Counted from the stretch's first letter, positions 17,801 through 26,614 are shown. The stretch is 64,000 bases of DNA from Granulicella aggregans (GCF_025685565.1 NZ_JAGSYE010000002.1:620001-684000); one strand, 5' to 3'. The notes: generated by a model not told the origin, from the sequence alone. Program-made: numbers and translations.

Positions 17801-19625
17801 CCGGGATGGTCCCGCCGTTGAGGATGGCGATGCGTTTGACGCCAGAGCGCGGGGTGAGCCAGTTACGGTTGCGGTCCCAGGTGATGCGTGGGCGAAGCTC
17901 GGCGAATTCGTCCGATGGATAGCGACCGGCAAGCATGTCGAGCACGCCGTCGAATACGCTCTGGCTGAGGCCCGCAAACGGCGCGGCACTGCGGATAAGC
18001 GCGTAGAGCGCGGCGTAGCTGATGCCGGGGGATTCTTCTTCGTCGGATTTCGCCTTGCTGCGAAGTGCAGCGTTCAGCGCATCGAGCGGCGGATGCGCGA
18101 TAATGGCTACCATCTGCTGCGCCAGCACGTCGAGCGGATTGCGAAGAAAGCGCGTGGACTCGACGTGGCCTTCGTGCATGGCGCGGGTGACGGCGGCGCA
18201 GGCGATCAGGTCGGCGCGATACTTGGGGAAGATGATGCCGTTCGAAGGCGCTCCGACCTGATGACCTGCGCGGCCTATGCGCTGCATGCCGCTGGCGACC
18301 GAGGGTGGAGCTTCGATCTGGATGACGAGATCGATCGCTCCCATGTCGATGCCGAGTTCGAGCGACGATGTCGCAACGAGGGCCTTGATCTTCCCTGCCT
18401 TCAGCAGCTCTTCGATCTCGCTGCGCTGCGTCGCTGCGAGCGATCCATGATGGGCGCGGGCGATGGGTTCGCCTGCGAGATCGTTCAACGCCCCGGCGAG
18501 CCGTTCGGCTACACGGCGGGCATTGACGAAGATAAGCGTTGAAGTTCGCTCGCGAATGATCTCCAATAAGCGAGGATGGATCGACTGCCAGATCGAGGTT
18601 CGCTTCGGACCTTGCGACACCGGGCCGCTGGGGATCTCTTCGATCTCGCCGAGCTTGGCCATGTCCTCAACAGGCACTTCGACGCGTAGGTCAAGGAGTT
18701 TGCGGGCACCAGCATTGACTATCGTGACAGGGCGATAGATGGGCCCGGCGGCATCGGACGGCGCTGCTGGGTCCTGGGCGACCTCCATCAACACTTCGGA
18801 GACCTCACCTTCGACGTTGGCGATCAGCCCTTCGTCAGTGCCCGATTTGATGGCGTCGGCTTTGGTCGTCGCGCCGCTGAGGAAGCGGGCTACTTCTTCA
18901 AGCGGGCGCTGCGTTGCGGAGAGGCCGATGCGCTGAATCGCGCCGCCTGTAAGAGCCTCGAGGCGTTCGATAGAGAGCGCCATGTGCGCGCCGCGCTTGG
19001 TGGGAACGAGAGCGTGGATCTCGTCGATGATGATGGTTTCGACGGAGCGGAGGGACTCACCGGCTTCAGAGGTGAGTAGCAAATATAAAGACTCAGGCGT
19101 GGTGATAAGGATGTCGCCGGGATGGTTGCGGAAGCGTGCGCGCTCCTTCGGCGAGGTATCGCCCGTGCGGACGCTGATCTCCGGCATGCGGAAGGGAACG
19201 CCTTCACGCTGGGCCATGTTGGCGATGCCCTGCAGCGGCGAGCGGAGATTGCGTTCGACGTCGGCGGCGAGGGCCTTGAGCGGCGAGATGTAGACGACGC
19301 GGCAGCCCTTGGGCGCATAGGCTAGCGTCTGCATCATCAGCTTATCGAGGCACCAGAGGAACGCCGTGAGCGTCTTGCCAGTACCGGTAGGCGCGAGGAT
19401 AAGCGTGGATTCGCCGCGTGCAATAGCGGGCCAGCCCTCACGCTGCGGGGCTGTGGGACCGTCGAAGACCGCGCGGAACCAAGCAGCGGTGATGGGATGG
19501 AAGAGCGCAAGTGCGGTGTCGGCTGAAGGAACGACCTCTTCCGCAACGACGGTCGCAGCTTTGGCCGTCTTCTTCGGCTTCAACTCTTTCGATTTGGCGG
19601 GATTGCGTGGCATGAAATCTTTCAC
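14799..19625 (-). CDS. lhr: Large DEAD/DEAH-box helicase of the Lhr family
   Basis: 1608 aa, close to the family length of about 1500. The N-terminal 850 residues hold the superfamily 2 core: ILAPTGTGKTLTAFLWCLDK (Walker A), VVYISPLKALAADVERN (Ia), TPESLYLLLTS, IIIDEIHALV (DEIH box), GLSATQRPLEE (III), FVNARRVAERLAGAL (IV), LVATSSLELGIDMGAIDLVI (V), QRIGRAGHQ (VI). A winged-helix region and the long Lhr C-terminal domain follow. Lhr is an ATP-driven 3'-5' translocase linked to DNA repair. The N-terminus is Lys-rich; ATG 19625 or 19613 are both possible. The nei gene is cotranscribed downstream, and cdd is divergent. Confidence 0.96.
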   Translation of the reverse strand: MKDFMPRNPAKSKELKPKKTAKAATVVAEEVVPSADTALALFHPITAAWFRAVFDGPTAPQREGWPAIARGESTLILAPTGTGKTLTAFLWCLDKLMMQTLAYAPKGCRVVYISPLKALAADVERNLRSPLQGIANMAQREGVPFRMPEISVRTGDTSPKERARFRNHPGDILITTPESLYLLLTSEAGESLRSVETIIIDEIHALVPTKRGAHMALSIERLEALTGGAIQRIGLSATQRPLEEVARFLSGATTKADAIKSGTDEGLIANVEGEVSEVLMEVAQDPAAPSDAAGPIYRPVTIVNAGARKLLDLRVEVPVEDMAKLGEIEEIPSGPVSQGPKRTSIWQSIHPRLLEIIRERTSTLIFVNARRVAERLAGALNDLAGEPIARAHHGSLAATQRSEIEELLKAGKIKALVATSSLELGIDMGAIDLVIQIEAPPSVASGMQRIGRAGHQVGAPSNGIIFPKYRADLIACAAVTRAMHEGHVESTRFLRNPLDVLAQQMVAIIAHPPLDALNAALRSKAKSDEEESPGISYAALYALIRSAAPFAGLSQSVFDGVLDMLAGRYPSDEFAELRPRITWDRNRNWLTPRSGVKRIAILNGGTIPDRGLYGVFLSGASKPLRVGELDEEMVFESRTGDTFILGASTWRIDEINHDRVLVSPAPGEPGKMPFWHGDRAGRPLEFGHRIGALVRELREMPRSVAITQLVSQHDLEPRAAENVLRYLADQEIATVTVPDDRNIVIERVRDELGDWRVCVLTPFGSRIHAPWAMAATAKIRSNNGMEVETMWSEDGFVLRFPEADEAPPIEPLLLEPEEAAELVLRQLGSTALFAAKFRESASRALLLPRRRADGRTPLWQQRKRAYDLLSVASRYSSFPILLEAYRECLRDVFDMPALMEILRAVGNRSLRVHTVDSRTPSPFASALLFSYVANYIYDGDAPLAERRAQALSIDQDQLRELMGDADLRELLDLNAIEETEEQLQCLADTYKAKNMDGVHDLLLRLGDLTRAELLRRCVTEEVANSADRLAKARRVLEVTVAGEKRFIAVEDSGRYRDALGVPLPPGLPSAFLNAVPEALFDLLRRYGRTHGPFTTHQAASRFALSPDVVDTTLNRLVGTGRIVEGGFRPGGIHREWCDNEVLRTIRRKSLARLRKEVEPVEQRTLARLITRWQGVIQPRRGLDALLDVIENLQGAPLPASILETEILPARLMNYKPSDLDTLIAAGEVVWAGLDPIGERDGRIGLYLAEKLPELWPITQGEGTRERGEEKYAGAAEKETAIVTYLQSHGASFFADIHDALGGGYPGETIDAIWNLVWRGQLRNDGLAALRAYCDRPSTNSRPAKRVHNQSAFRSRRTTPPTVQGRWTLQATAFDSDRSATNWSHAIAQQLLTRYGVVLRETAHAENLPGGFSAIYDVMKALEESGKVRRGYFAADLGATQFAMPAAVDLLRSLRNDPDPGKSEIVQLAATDPANPYGSLLRWPAAPDASSSLTRSVGARVILCNGSLIAYLRRGNPNLQIFLPEEEPQRTQTARSLAEFLVTRVQHESTMGNDRAGMLITTINGISVAEHPIARILLDAGFQAAPMGFNVRRNLPPLPGQQREARPNA

Positions 19626-19724
19626 CCTAGCTTACTTCGGGCTCTCTGTTGAGATGCGGGTTCCTCGCGATTATGTGTGTGCGGTCAACGCATTCGGCCC
19701 GCGACGATTGAGTAAGATGGCGGT

Positions 19725-20174
19725 ATGTCTGATTCATTGCACGCCAGCGGTCTTGCCCCCGCTACGATCGACGATCTCCGCCAACAGGCGAAGACGGTTG
19801 CCAAACACTCGCACTCCCCCTACAGCCGGTTTCGTGTCGGCGCAGCCATTTTGATAACCGCTGGCGAATCGGCGGACCAGCATGTTGTGACCGGCTGCAA
19901 TGTCGAGAACGCATCGTTCCGCTTAACGACCTGCGCGGAGCAGTCGGCGATTGCCACAGCGGTTGGGAAGTATGGGCCGAAGATCAGCATTCACGCGGTG
20001 GCGGTGGCGAATCTGAATGGCGCGGCAAGCATGCCGTGCGGTGCGTGCAGGCAGACGATCCTTGAATTTTCTACGCCAGACACATGGGTCTTCTATCCGG
20101 CCGAGAAGGGCGCGGCAGCAGAGGCGAAGCTCACTGACCTGATTCCGGCAGCCTTCCGATTGGAGCAGGCATGA
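19725..20174 (+). CDS. cdd: Cytidine deaminase
   Basis: 149 aa, the length of the homotetrameric class. The substrate segment SPYSRFRVGAAI and GCNVENASF is followed by the zinc and proton-shuttle motif TCAEQSAI (Cys and Glu) and PCGACRQTI (the two further zinc Cys). It deaminates cytidine and deoxycytidine to uridine and deoxyuridine. It is the first gene of a salvage operon: the phosphorylase gene overlaps its end by 4 bp, so product uridine can be split directly. Confidence 0.96.
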   Translation: MSDSLHASGLAPATIDDLRQQAKTVAKHSHSPYSRFRVGAAILITAGESADQHVVTGCNVENASFRLTTCAEQSAIATAVGKYGPKISIHAVAVANLNGAASMPCGACRQTILEFSTPDTWVFYPAEKGAAAEAKLTDLIPAAFRLEQA

Positions 20175-21508
20175 GCGAGACCCTACAGATTCATCCAGTA
20201 GACGTGATCCTGCACAAGCGCGACGGCCTCGCGCTGAGCGATGCCGAGATTCAGTATTTCATCCGCGCCGTCGTCGAACACACGGCTACCGACGCGCAGA
20301 TTGCCGCGTGGCTGATGGCGGTGTGGCAGCGCGGTCTGAATGCGCGCGAGCTGGCCACGCTGACGACGGCGATGCGCTACTCCGGCGAGACGTTCGATTC
20401 GGCGTTTCTGAACAGCTTCTGCATCGATAAGCACTCGACCGGAGGCGTGGGAGACAAGACTTCCCTGCTGATCGCGCCTATCGTGGCAGCCGCCGGACTG
20501 AAGGTGCCTATGATCAGCGGCCGGTCGCTGGGTCACACGGGTGGAACGCTCGATAAGCTCGAGACCATTCCTGGCTTCCGCACGCAGCTCTCGATGGCGG
20601 AGTTCGCCGACGTCATCTCACGCTGCGGCTTCTTCATGGCCGGACAGACGCCAAGGCTGGTTCCGGCGGATCGCATCCTTTATGGCCTCCGCGACCACAC
20701 CGGGACGGTGGAGTCGCCGAATCTGATCTGCGCGAGCATTATGAGCAAGAAGCTAGCCGAGGGCATCAACGGGTTGGTGCTCGACGTGAAGACAGGCAGC
20801 GGCGCGTTCATGTCGAAGTACGAAGACGCAAAGCATCTCGCATCGTTGATGGTCGAGACGGGAGAGCTTGCGGGAACGAAGACAGTCGCTCTGCTAACGG
20901 CGATGGATGAGCCGCTTGGACGGTTCTCCGGTAACTGGGTCGAGGTTTGGGAGTGCGTCGACATTTTGAAGAACGTCCGGCATCCGATGTCGGCGGACCT
21001 GATCGAGTTATCGAACATCCTTTCGGGATGGATGCTCTACCTCGGCGGCAAGGCTGACTCGCCGGAGGCCGGCGCGAAGCTCTCCGATGAGATGCTGACG
21101 ACTGGGGCGGCTTACAAGGCATGGCTGGAGATGACCGCATTGCAGGGCGGCGATGTTCGCGTTTTTGACGATCCCGCTGCGCACCACAAACCTTCGGCGA
21201 GACGCGTGCTGACGGCTGGCGCTTCGGGCTACCTGCACTCATTGGACTGCCGCGAGGTGGGATGGGCAGTGCAGCGACTCGGTGCGGGACGTGCGAAGCC
21301 GGGCGACCCGGTGAGCGCGCACGCCGGGCTTGAAGTTCACGCCAAGCTTGGGACGAAGGTCGAGGAAGGCCAGCCGCTGCTGACCTTGTTCGCAGAAGAT
21401 GCTGCGTTGTTAGATGAGCCGGAGGCGATGCTCCGGGCGACCTACCACATCGCTCCGGAGCCACCTGAATTGAACCCGCTCGTGCGGGAGATTATCCGCG
21501 CCCAATGA
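20171..21508 (+). CDS. deoA: Thymidine/pyrimidine-nucleoside phosphorylase
   Basis: 445 aa. Family signatures: N-terminal helical domain (AQIAAWLMAVWQRGLNARE), phosphate-binding loop DKHSTGGVGDKTSLLIAP, SGRSLGHTGGTLDKLE, and the C-terminal swivel domain with HAKLGTKVEEGQPLLTLF. The enzyme splits thymidine and uridine with phosphate into base and (deoxy)ribose-1-phosphate. Start ATGA overlaps the cdd stop and its own stop overlaps the next small gene. Whether it is thymidine-specific (DeoA) or broad (Pdp) cannot be settled by eye. Confidence 0.95.
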   Translation: MSETLQIHPVDVILHKRDGLALSDAEIQYFIRAVVEHTATDAQIAAWLMAVWQRGLNARELATLTTAMRYSGETFDSAFLNSFCIDKHSTGGVGDKTSLLIAPIVAAAGLKVPMISGRSLGHTGGTLDKLETIPGFRTQLSMAEFADVISRCGFFMAGQTPRLVPADRILYGLRDHTGTVESPNLICASIMSKKLAEGINGLVLDVKTGSGAFMSKYEDAKHLASLMVETGELAGTKTVALLTAMDEPLGRFSGNWVEVWECVDILKNVRHPMSADLIELSNILSGWMLYLGGKADSPEAGAKLSDEMLTTGAAYKAWLEMTALQGGDVRVFDDPAAHHKPSARRVLTAGASGYLHSLDCREVGWAVQRLGAGRAKPGDPVSAHAGLEVHAKLGTKVEEGQPLLTLFAEDAALLDEPEAMLRATYHIAPEPPELNPLVREIIRAQ

Positions 21509-21834
21509 ACCAACAAACAGTTTCAGTCAAAGCGGCGATTCGCAGAGGGCAACTGACCGTCAATCTGCCGGTCTCGATAATTATTGCGTCGGGCGGGATT
21601 GTCACCACTCGGTTCGCCCATGGTTGGTGGATACTACCTGGGTTCATAGCTTCGATTTCATTGGCCTGGTTATGGTGGTCGCTTGCTGTCCCAAGTTGGA
21701 GGTTGTGGGCCTTGCGTTCAGGTTGCGATCCAGACGAGTTGCAGAAACGCGGAGTTCAAGTCGGCCTTGTCTGGCCGAGGGGCAGCTTCTTCGAAAAGAC
21801 AGAGCTACCGCCTCGCTGCCACAAACAAGGATAG
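21505..21834 (+). CDS. Small hypothetical membrane protein, third gene of the cdd operon
   Basis: 109 aa. It starts with the ATGA overlap on deoA, which supports translation. There are two closely spaced hydrophobic helices at about residues 20-65 (INLP-like start, IIIASGGIVTTRFAHGWW, then WILPGFIASISLAWLWWSL), separated by a short turn, followed by a basic and polar C-terminal tail. I recognise no family. Position suggests a link to nucleoside salvage, but nothing in the sequence shows transport. Confidence 0.65.
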   Translation: MNQQTVSVKAAIRRGQLTVNLPVSIIIASGGIVTTRFAHGWWILPGFIASISLAWLWWSLAVPSWRLWALRSGCDPDELQKRGVQVGLVWPRGSFFEKTELPPRCHKQG

Positions 21835-21836
21835 GA

Positions 21837-22778
21837 CTAAGCGCTGCGCCGTCTGCGTCCGCTGATGAGGTAGATCGCGGCACGAAGCTCCAGCAGCGGA
21901 TCGTTCGAAGGCTCGATGCCGTCGACGCGCGGGATCGGGTCGAAGATGGTGTGCTTCTGCTCCGCGGCATCCTCTTCCACCAGCGAGGTCAGTGTGATGG
22001 TGCCGAGGTCGGCGATCTTGCTGTCGGCTGCCCAATGAATCGTCGCATTGTCGACAACTTCGCCCACTCCGGCTAGCTGCGCCTTCACCTTGAAGACAAC
22101 CGGGGCGGACTTCACGCGAGCCGCGATCTCGTCGAAAAGGTAATTCGGCTCCTTCGCCTTGGTCGCCTCGTCGTCGAGGTGATCGAGACCAGCCTCGGGA
22201 GAGATCTGGTAGCGGATGAACTGTGAACCTCCCTCTGCGTTGAGGAACTCCATCGCGGTGACGCCGAAATAGCCTTCCGTCGCGAAGCTGACCGGGGCGG
22301 GCTTGGGCGTCTGCACGAAGGCGAGTGCGGCGGGATGCGACCCGACGAAGGCTTCCACCGGAGTGGGCGAAGGCGCACCGGGAGCACTGCTTGCAATCGC
22401 GGTCAGAAATTCCAGGAACTCTTCGCCGGTATGGGTCGGGAAACCGTCTGTGGAGTGGGCGATGATGTCGGTGTGAACTCGTTCGCCGAGGTGGAAGCGG
22501 ACGGCAATACCGCGCGGGTTCGCGTTGGGATCGTTGTCCGGGATGACAGGAACGCCGGTGGAGTTCGAGAAGCGGACCGTGACGGGAGTGGAAGGATTGG
22601 CGAAGTGGGGAGCGCGGCTGAGCGCAGAGGCACCCGGCGCCGGGGTGAACTCGCCCTTCAGAAGGATGCCTTTAGCATGGGCCGGACGGATGCCGGGGTA
22701 AGCGCCAAAGATCGCCTGGAACTTTGCGATCAGGGCTTCACTGAGTGCGATGAGCTTTTCGTCATTGGGAAGAGGCAT
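21837..22778 (-). CDS. Catalase-related heme peroxidase (SrpA-like small catalase fold)
   Basis: 313 aa, shorter than true catalases (about 480). Core motifs of the catalase fold are present: RPAHAKGILLKGEFTPAP with the distal His, VTVRFSNSTGVPVIPDNDP, PRGIAVRFHL, and near the C-terminus LRAAIYLISGRRR, the R-x-x-x-Y motif that gives the heme Tyr ligand. Stand-alone proteins of this SrpA type have weak catalase but peroxidase activity. No signal peptide, so cytoplasmic. It converges with the deoA operon (2 bp between stops) and diverges from tpiA. Confidence 0.9.
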   Translation of the reverse strand: MPLPNDEKLIALSEALIAKFQAIFGAYPGIRPAHAKGILLKGEFTPAPGASALSRAPHFANPSTPVTVRFSNSTGVPVIPDNDPNANPRGIAVRFHLGERVHTDIIAHSTDGFPTHTGEEFLEFLTAIASSAPGAPSPTPVEAFVGSHPAALAFVQTPKPAPVSFATEGYFGVTAMEFLNAEGGSQFIRYQISPEAGLDHLDDEATKAKEPNYLFDEIAARVKSAPVVFKVKAQLAGVGEVVDNATIHWAADSKIADLGTITLTSLVEEDAAEQKHTIFDPIPRVDGIEPSNDPLLELRAAIYLISGRRRRSA

Positions 22779-23003
22779 AAAGTGATCTCCTGGAAATTTT
22801 GGGAACGGTGGCCCAAGGTCACTCTACCGAGGGATAGCGAGGAACGCTACTCGACACATAAATTCTTCAAGAATCCGCGCTTGCGGAGCATGGCATATCT
22901 CTTTCGGGGATCGGAAGGGTAGTTCGATTCGGCCGCCGGAAGCGAATCTTTTCCCCTCCTATCTCTTCCCTCCGCGTGCTCAAAGTGGGATACTAAGTCG
23001 CTG

Positions 23004-23792
23004 ATGCGTAAGCCACTGATTGCCGCGAACTGGAAGATGTACAAGACGCCCGCCGAGTCGGTCGCCTTCCTGCACGAATTTCTCCCCCTGGTCTGCAACA
23101 TCGACGACATCGACATCGCGATCTATCCGACGATGTCCTCGCTGGCGTCTGTGATCGGGGCCGTCCAGGGCACAAACGTCTCGGCTGGAGCTCAGACGAT
23201 GCATTGGCTGAACGAGGGTCCCTACACGGGCCAGACTTCGCCGACCATGCTTGCCAGCATCAACTGCGACCATGTGTTGCTGGGCCACTCCGAACGCCGC
23301 ATCTACGCGCACGAAACGGACGACATGGTGAACTGGAAGCTGCGGGCAGCGCTAGCCCAGGGTCTCATTCCCATGGTGTGCGTGGGAGAGACCCATGACA
23401 AGCGAGAGTCGGGCCTGACCGAAGCCGTTTTGCGCTGGCAGATCAGTTGCGCACTGAACAGCATCAAGCCCGAAGAGGCCGAGCCGATCGTCATCGCATA
23501 CGAGCCCGTCTGGGCCATCGGCACCGGATCGGTGGCCAAGCCGGACCAGGTCTCCGAGGCGCACCGGATCATTCGCCGGGAGGTCGCCGCCCGGCTGGGA
23601 GAACAGTGTGCGGAGAGGATGCGGATTATCTACGGAGGAAGCGTGAAGCCGGAGAATATCGCCGGCATTATGGAGCAGCCGGAGATCGACGGCGCCCTGG
23701 TGGGGGGAGCGAGCCTGAACCCGCATACCTTCGCCGCGATCATTCAAAATGCACTGCCGGTGGCACATGCCGCCAGCCGTTCGAAGTGCTAG
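23004..23792 (+). CDS. tpiA: Triosephosphate isomerase
   Basis: 262 aa. All catalytic elements are present: NWKMYK (Lys), LGHSERR (His), AYEPVWAIGTG (Glu), YGGSVKPENIAG and GALVGGASLNP for the phosphate loop. It interconverts dihydroxyacetone phosphate and glyceraldehyde-3-phosphate in glycolysis. It is monocistronic here, and the signal peptidase gene converges 19 bp after its stop. ATG 23004 has only a weak Shine-Dalgarno sequence in front. Confidence 0.97.
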   Translation: MRKPLIAANWKMYKTPAESVAFLHEFLPLVCNIDDIDIAIYPTMSSLASVIGAVQGTNVSAGAQTMHWLNEGPYTGQTSPTMLASINCDHVLLGHSERRIYAHETDDMVNWKLRAALAQGLIPMVCVGETHDKRESGLTEAVLRWQISCALNSIKPEEAEPIVIAYEPVWAIGTGSVAKPDQVSEAHRIIRREVAARLGEQCAERMRIIYGGSVKPENIAGIMEQPEIDGALVGGASLNPHTFAAIIQNALPVAHAASRSKC

Positions 23793-23811
23793 TTGCACTG
23801 TGGGCAGAGCT

Positions 23812-24504
23812 CTAGCGGACTACGCCTATCTGATCCACCGGCCAATAGACGAAGGCTGCTTTCCCGTAGATAAGCTCCCGCGCGACCGGGCCGAAGTCCC
23901 GGCTGTCGCTGGAGATCGAGCGATGGTCGCCCATCACCCAATAGTCATGGGGCGGGATGATCGTCTCCGGCTGTGAACGCTCATCCTCATAGCGGATGGG
24001 AACGTAGCCCTCTTTAAGGGGCACGCCGTTTACGAAGACCTGCCCGTGGTCGATCTTCAGTCGGTCGCCTCCCACAGCAATGACCCGCTTGATATAGCTC
24101 TTCGAGTGGTCGTGGGGATAGAGGAAGACGACCACATCACCGTGATGGATATCGCCGACCCGATAAGCGATCTTGTTGATGAAGAGCCTGTCCTGATCCT
24201 GCAGCATGGGCAGCATGCTGGTGCCTTCGACGCGGACAGGCTGGTATAGGAAGACAATAATGAACGCCGACACGATGATGGAGACCAGAACGTCCCGTGC
24301 CCAGGAGGAGGTCCAGGGACGCAGCGCGGGGGGCAATGAAGCTTGAGGCTCCCTGGAGGGCTCAGCGGACAGCGATTCGAGCGATGCCTCTGGCCCCGGG
24401 CCGGGCACGCTGACTGTCGTCCTCGCCGGTGGTAGCTGTGGTTGCACGTCCTGAGACACTTCGGTGTTCGCTCCTGCCTGGGATGCAGCCGCCAAAAGGG
24501 CCAA
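23812..24504 (-). CDS. lepB: Signal peptidase I
   Basis: 230 aa. The cytosolic N-terminal tail is long and Pro/Ser/Glu-rich (about 65 residues), followed by one membrane anchor (DVLVSIIVSAFIIVFLYQPV). The catalytic Ser is in EGTSMLPML and the Lys in SYIKRVIAVGGD. Later conserved boxes are GHVFV-like GQVFVNGVPL and WVMGDHRSISSDSRDFGPV. It removes signal peptides of exported preproteins on the outer face of the inner membrane. A second signal peptidase may exist elsewhere; the long disordered tail is the only unusual point. Confidence 0.95.
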   Translation of the reverse strand: MALLAAASQAGANTEVSQDVQPQLPPARTTVSVPGPGPEASLESLSAEPSREPQASLPPALRPWTSSWARDVLVSIIVSAFIIVFLYQPVRVEGTSMLPMLQDQDRLFINKIAYRVGDIHHGDVVVFLYPHDHSKSYIKRVIAVGGDRLKIDHGQVFVNGVPLKEGYVPIRYEDERSQPETIIPPHDYWVMGDHRSISSDSRDFGPVARELIYGKAAFVYWPVDQIGVVR

Positions 24505-24999
24505 CCGAACCTATCTTCCCTTCTACCAATCTACACTCGCAACTTCCAGGAGCCCAACTGTGGGAACGGGAGCGGCGAAAAGAACCAGCCGAGGTGAGTC
24601 CTCCACCCCGAGTTAGGAGTGAATACTGGGATCGTGGCTCGCAAACTCGCCGCATCTTCTCTTAGTCTTTATCTCACCGTGAAAATGCGTTTTCGTGTCC
24701 CCTGCGTTCGCGATCTCACCCAAAAGATGGAGTGTGCAAAATAGCCGGTCGACTAGACTACGAGGAAAGTTGATGGTCGGCCACGCTGCCGCCTCTCCGT
24801 TACGGGATGGAACTCGTCGCTTGGCCTGAACCGACGTGGCGCTCCCGTGCCTGGCCGACGAGCCCTGAACCCGGTAATGTCGTCAACAACATAACGACAT
24901 GCGATTCAAAGAGCGAATCAGCGGCGATATCCGTACAGCATCATTCCCTATGGACAACATCAAAGTTAGCAGTAGAATGACACAGGATCGCATACAACT
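24505..24999. other. Non-coding gap between lepB and murQ
   Basis: About 495 bp with no gene I can support. Short open frames exist (for example 24429-24665 on the plus strand) but lack conserved features. The right end holds a plausible murQ promoter; the left end probably carries the lepB promoter on the minus strand. Nothing else was recognised. Confidence 0.5.
24951..24978 (+). promoter_or_regulatory. Candidate sigma70 promoter of murQ
   Basis: TGGACA (24951-24956) and TAGAAT (24973-24978) with a 16-base spacer, one mismatch each to TTGACA and TATAAT. It would start transcription around 24985, about 15 bases before the ATG. The leader is too short for a strong Shine-Dalgarno sequence; AGGA occurs at 24983. 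Confidence 0.5.
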
Positions 25000-25968
25000 A
25001 TGGCCACTCTCACACTACCCGACCTCCCCATCGTTCAGAAGGCTGGTACAAATCACGTGTCTGATCCGGCATTGATTACGACCGAGACAGCGAACGCGGC
25101 CTCGGAAGGGTTTGATAAGAAGTCCGCTCTCGAGATCGCCCGCATCATCAACCACGAAGACGCCAAGGTAGCCGCAGCAATCAAGAAGGCGCTTCCCGAA
25201 ATTGCAGTGGTCATCGACACCGTGGCCCGCGCGCTTCGCGATGGCGGTCGCCTGATCTATGTCGGGGCCGGTTCAAGCGGACGGATCTCCGCTCTCGATG
25301 CCTCGGAGTGCCCGCCAACGTATTCGACGACCCCGCAGCAGGTCCAGTACATCATGGCCGGCGGCCCGAAGGCGCTAGCCTCGGCGTCCGACGTAAATGA
25401 AGATTCGCCCGAGATCGGCCAACGTGACATTGCTCGCCGCCGTCCCACGCGGAAAGACATCGTCATCGGCGTCTCCGCCAGCGGCCGCACCCCGTATGTT
25501 GTTGGTGCCGTTGAATATGCACGCGCACGCGGAGCCAAGACCGCTGCCGTCGTCTGCAACCTGCACACTCCCCTGGCCGAAGTGGCCGACACCACCATCG
25601 TCGCCGAAGTAGGCCCGGAGGTCGTCTCCGGATCGACCCGCATGAAGGCCTCCACAGCCCAGAAGATGATTCTGAACATGATCACAACGGGAGCGATGAC
25701 CCGCCTGGGTTACGTCTACGACAACCTGATGGTGAACGTGCACATGAAGAACGCCAAGCTGGTCGAGCGTGGCATCCGCGTGCTGATGACCGTCTGCGAG
25801 ATTGACCGCGATACCGCTATCCGCACCATCAAGTCCGCCGGAAAGTCGATTCCGATCGCGGTCGTCATGTTGAAGGCCAATGTCGACAAGATGGAAGCAG
25901 TTCGGCGCCTGACCAAGTCGGACGGCAACGTCCGTCTCGCGATTGAAGACTCCAAGCTCGAAATCTGA
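25000..25968 (+). CDS. murQ: N-acetylmuramic acid 6-phosphate etherase
   Basis: 322 aa. SIS-domain enzyme with LIYVGAGSSGRISALDASEC (sugar-phosphate binding and catalytic Glu in ASECPPT), GGPKAL, VIGVSASGRTPYVVGAVEYA, and GPEVVSGSTRMKASTAQK. It cleaves the lactyl ether of MurNAc-6-phosphate to GlcNAc-6-phosphate during peptidoglycan recycling. No PTS permease, amidase or kinase gene (MurP, AnmK) lies beside it, so its substrate comes from genes elsewhere. A strong hairpin ends the transcript. Confidence 0.97.
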   Translation: MATLTLPDLPIVQKAGTNHVSDPALITTETANAASEGFDKKSALEIARIINHEDAKVAAAIKKALPEIAVVIDTVARALRDGGRLIYVGAGSSGRISALDASECPPTYSTTPQQVQYIMAGGPKALASASDVNEDSPEIGQRDIARRRPTRKDIVIGVSASGRTPYVVGAVEYARARGAKTAAVVCNLHTPLAEVADTTIVAEVGPEVVSGSTRMKASTAQKMILNMITTGAMTRLGYVYDNLMVNVHMKNAKLVERGIRVLMTVCEIDRDTAIRTIKSAGKSIPIAVVMLKANVDKMEAVRRLTKSDGNVRLAIEDSKLEI

Positions 25969-25990
25969 TCCTTCCGGTCAAATGAATCAA

Positions 25991-26020
25991 GGAGATCCCC
26001 GCCCTCAAGCGGGGATCTCC
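25991..26020. terminator. Hairpin between murQ and the convergent DinB gene
   Basis: A perfect 12-bp stem, GGAGATCCCCGC at 25991-26002 with its complement at 26009-26020, and a six-base CCTCAA loop. The T-run is short (GCTTTCC), but position between convergent stops suggests a bidirectional terminator. Confidence 0.75.
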
Positions 26021-26048
26021 GCTTTCCGAACCAAATCAGGATTGGCAC

Positions 26049-26564
26049 TCAGACGAGGTATTTCTCGCGGAAGAGCGTGAGGTGGTGCTCGGCGTGCCCG
26101 GCGAGAAGAAAAGCCATCGCGCGAACGGTGAAGGTCTTCCCGTTCGCCGTGCCTGTGCGCATCCAGGCGGTCGGCGGCAGATGTCTATACAGTGTCAGAG
26201 TTGAAAGCCGGACCTGGCGGAACTCTTCAAGGTGATCGGCAAGCCTTACCCTGTCCGCTTCGGCCCCTGCGACCGCCACGTCCTGATCGAAGCCGGGTAA
26301 AGGATCGCCCAGACCGCGAGCGAACCATAACGCTCGCCCGGCGAAGATGCGCTCTGTGTCCGTGATGTGGCTCATGGCCTCGCGAATGCTCCATTTGCCG
26401 GTAGCGTAGCGGTGCAGCGACTTCTCCTCCGATAAATCGCCGAGGAGTTCGTCAAACTGCGGCAACTGATTCAGAAGAGCCGCCAGAGGATCGTCTCCCT
26501 CTACCTCGTTGATGTAGTTCCAGTGAAACTCCGATGCCTCATGCGTCTCCGGTCGTCCGATCAT
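26049..26564 (-). CDS. DinB-family metal-binding helical protein
   Basis: 171 aa. Four-helix DinB/YfiT-like fold: YATGKWSIREAMSHITDTER gives the first His, and AGHAEHHLTLFREKYL at the C-terminus the two others of the metal-binding triad. DinB-like proteins include bacillithiol or mycothiol transferases and many proteins of unknown activity. The gene is monocistronic, converging with murQ and divergent from the AbrB-PIN module. Confidence 0.9.
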   Translation of the reverse strand: MIGRPETHEASEFHWNYINEVEGDDPLAALLNQLPQFDELLGDLSEEKSLHRYATGKWSIREAMSHITDTERIFAGRALWFARGLGDPLPGFDQDVAVAGAEADRVRLADHLEEFRQVRLSTLTLYRHLPPTAWMRTGTANGKTFTVRAMAFLLAGHAEHHLTLFREKYLV

Positions 26565-26614
26565 GCCACCACTGTATCCTCTGATTCATCGGTTCGCCAG
26601 ACCAACCTGCTATT

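Noticed and set aside
24429..24665. 78-aa open frame across the lepB start
   Set aside because: Antisense to the lepB tail, no ribosome-binding site or motif.
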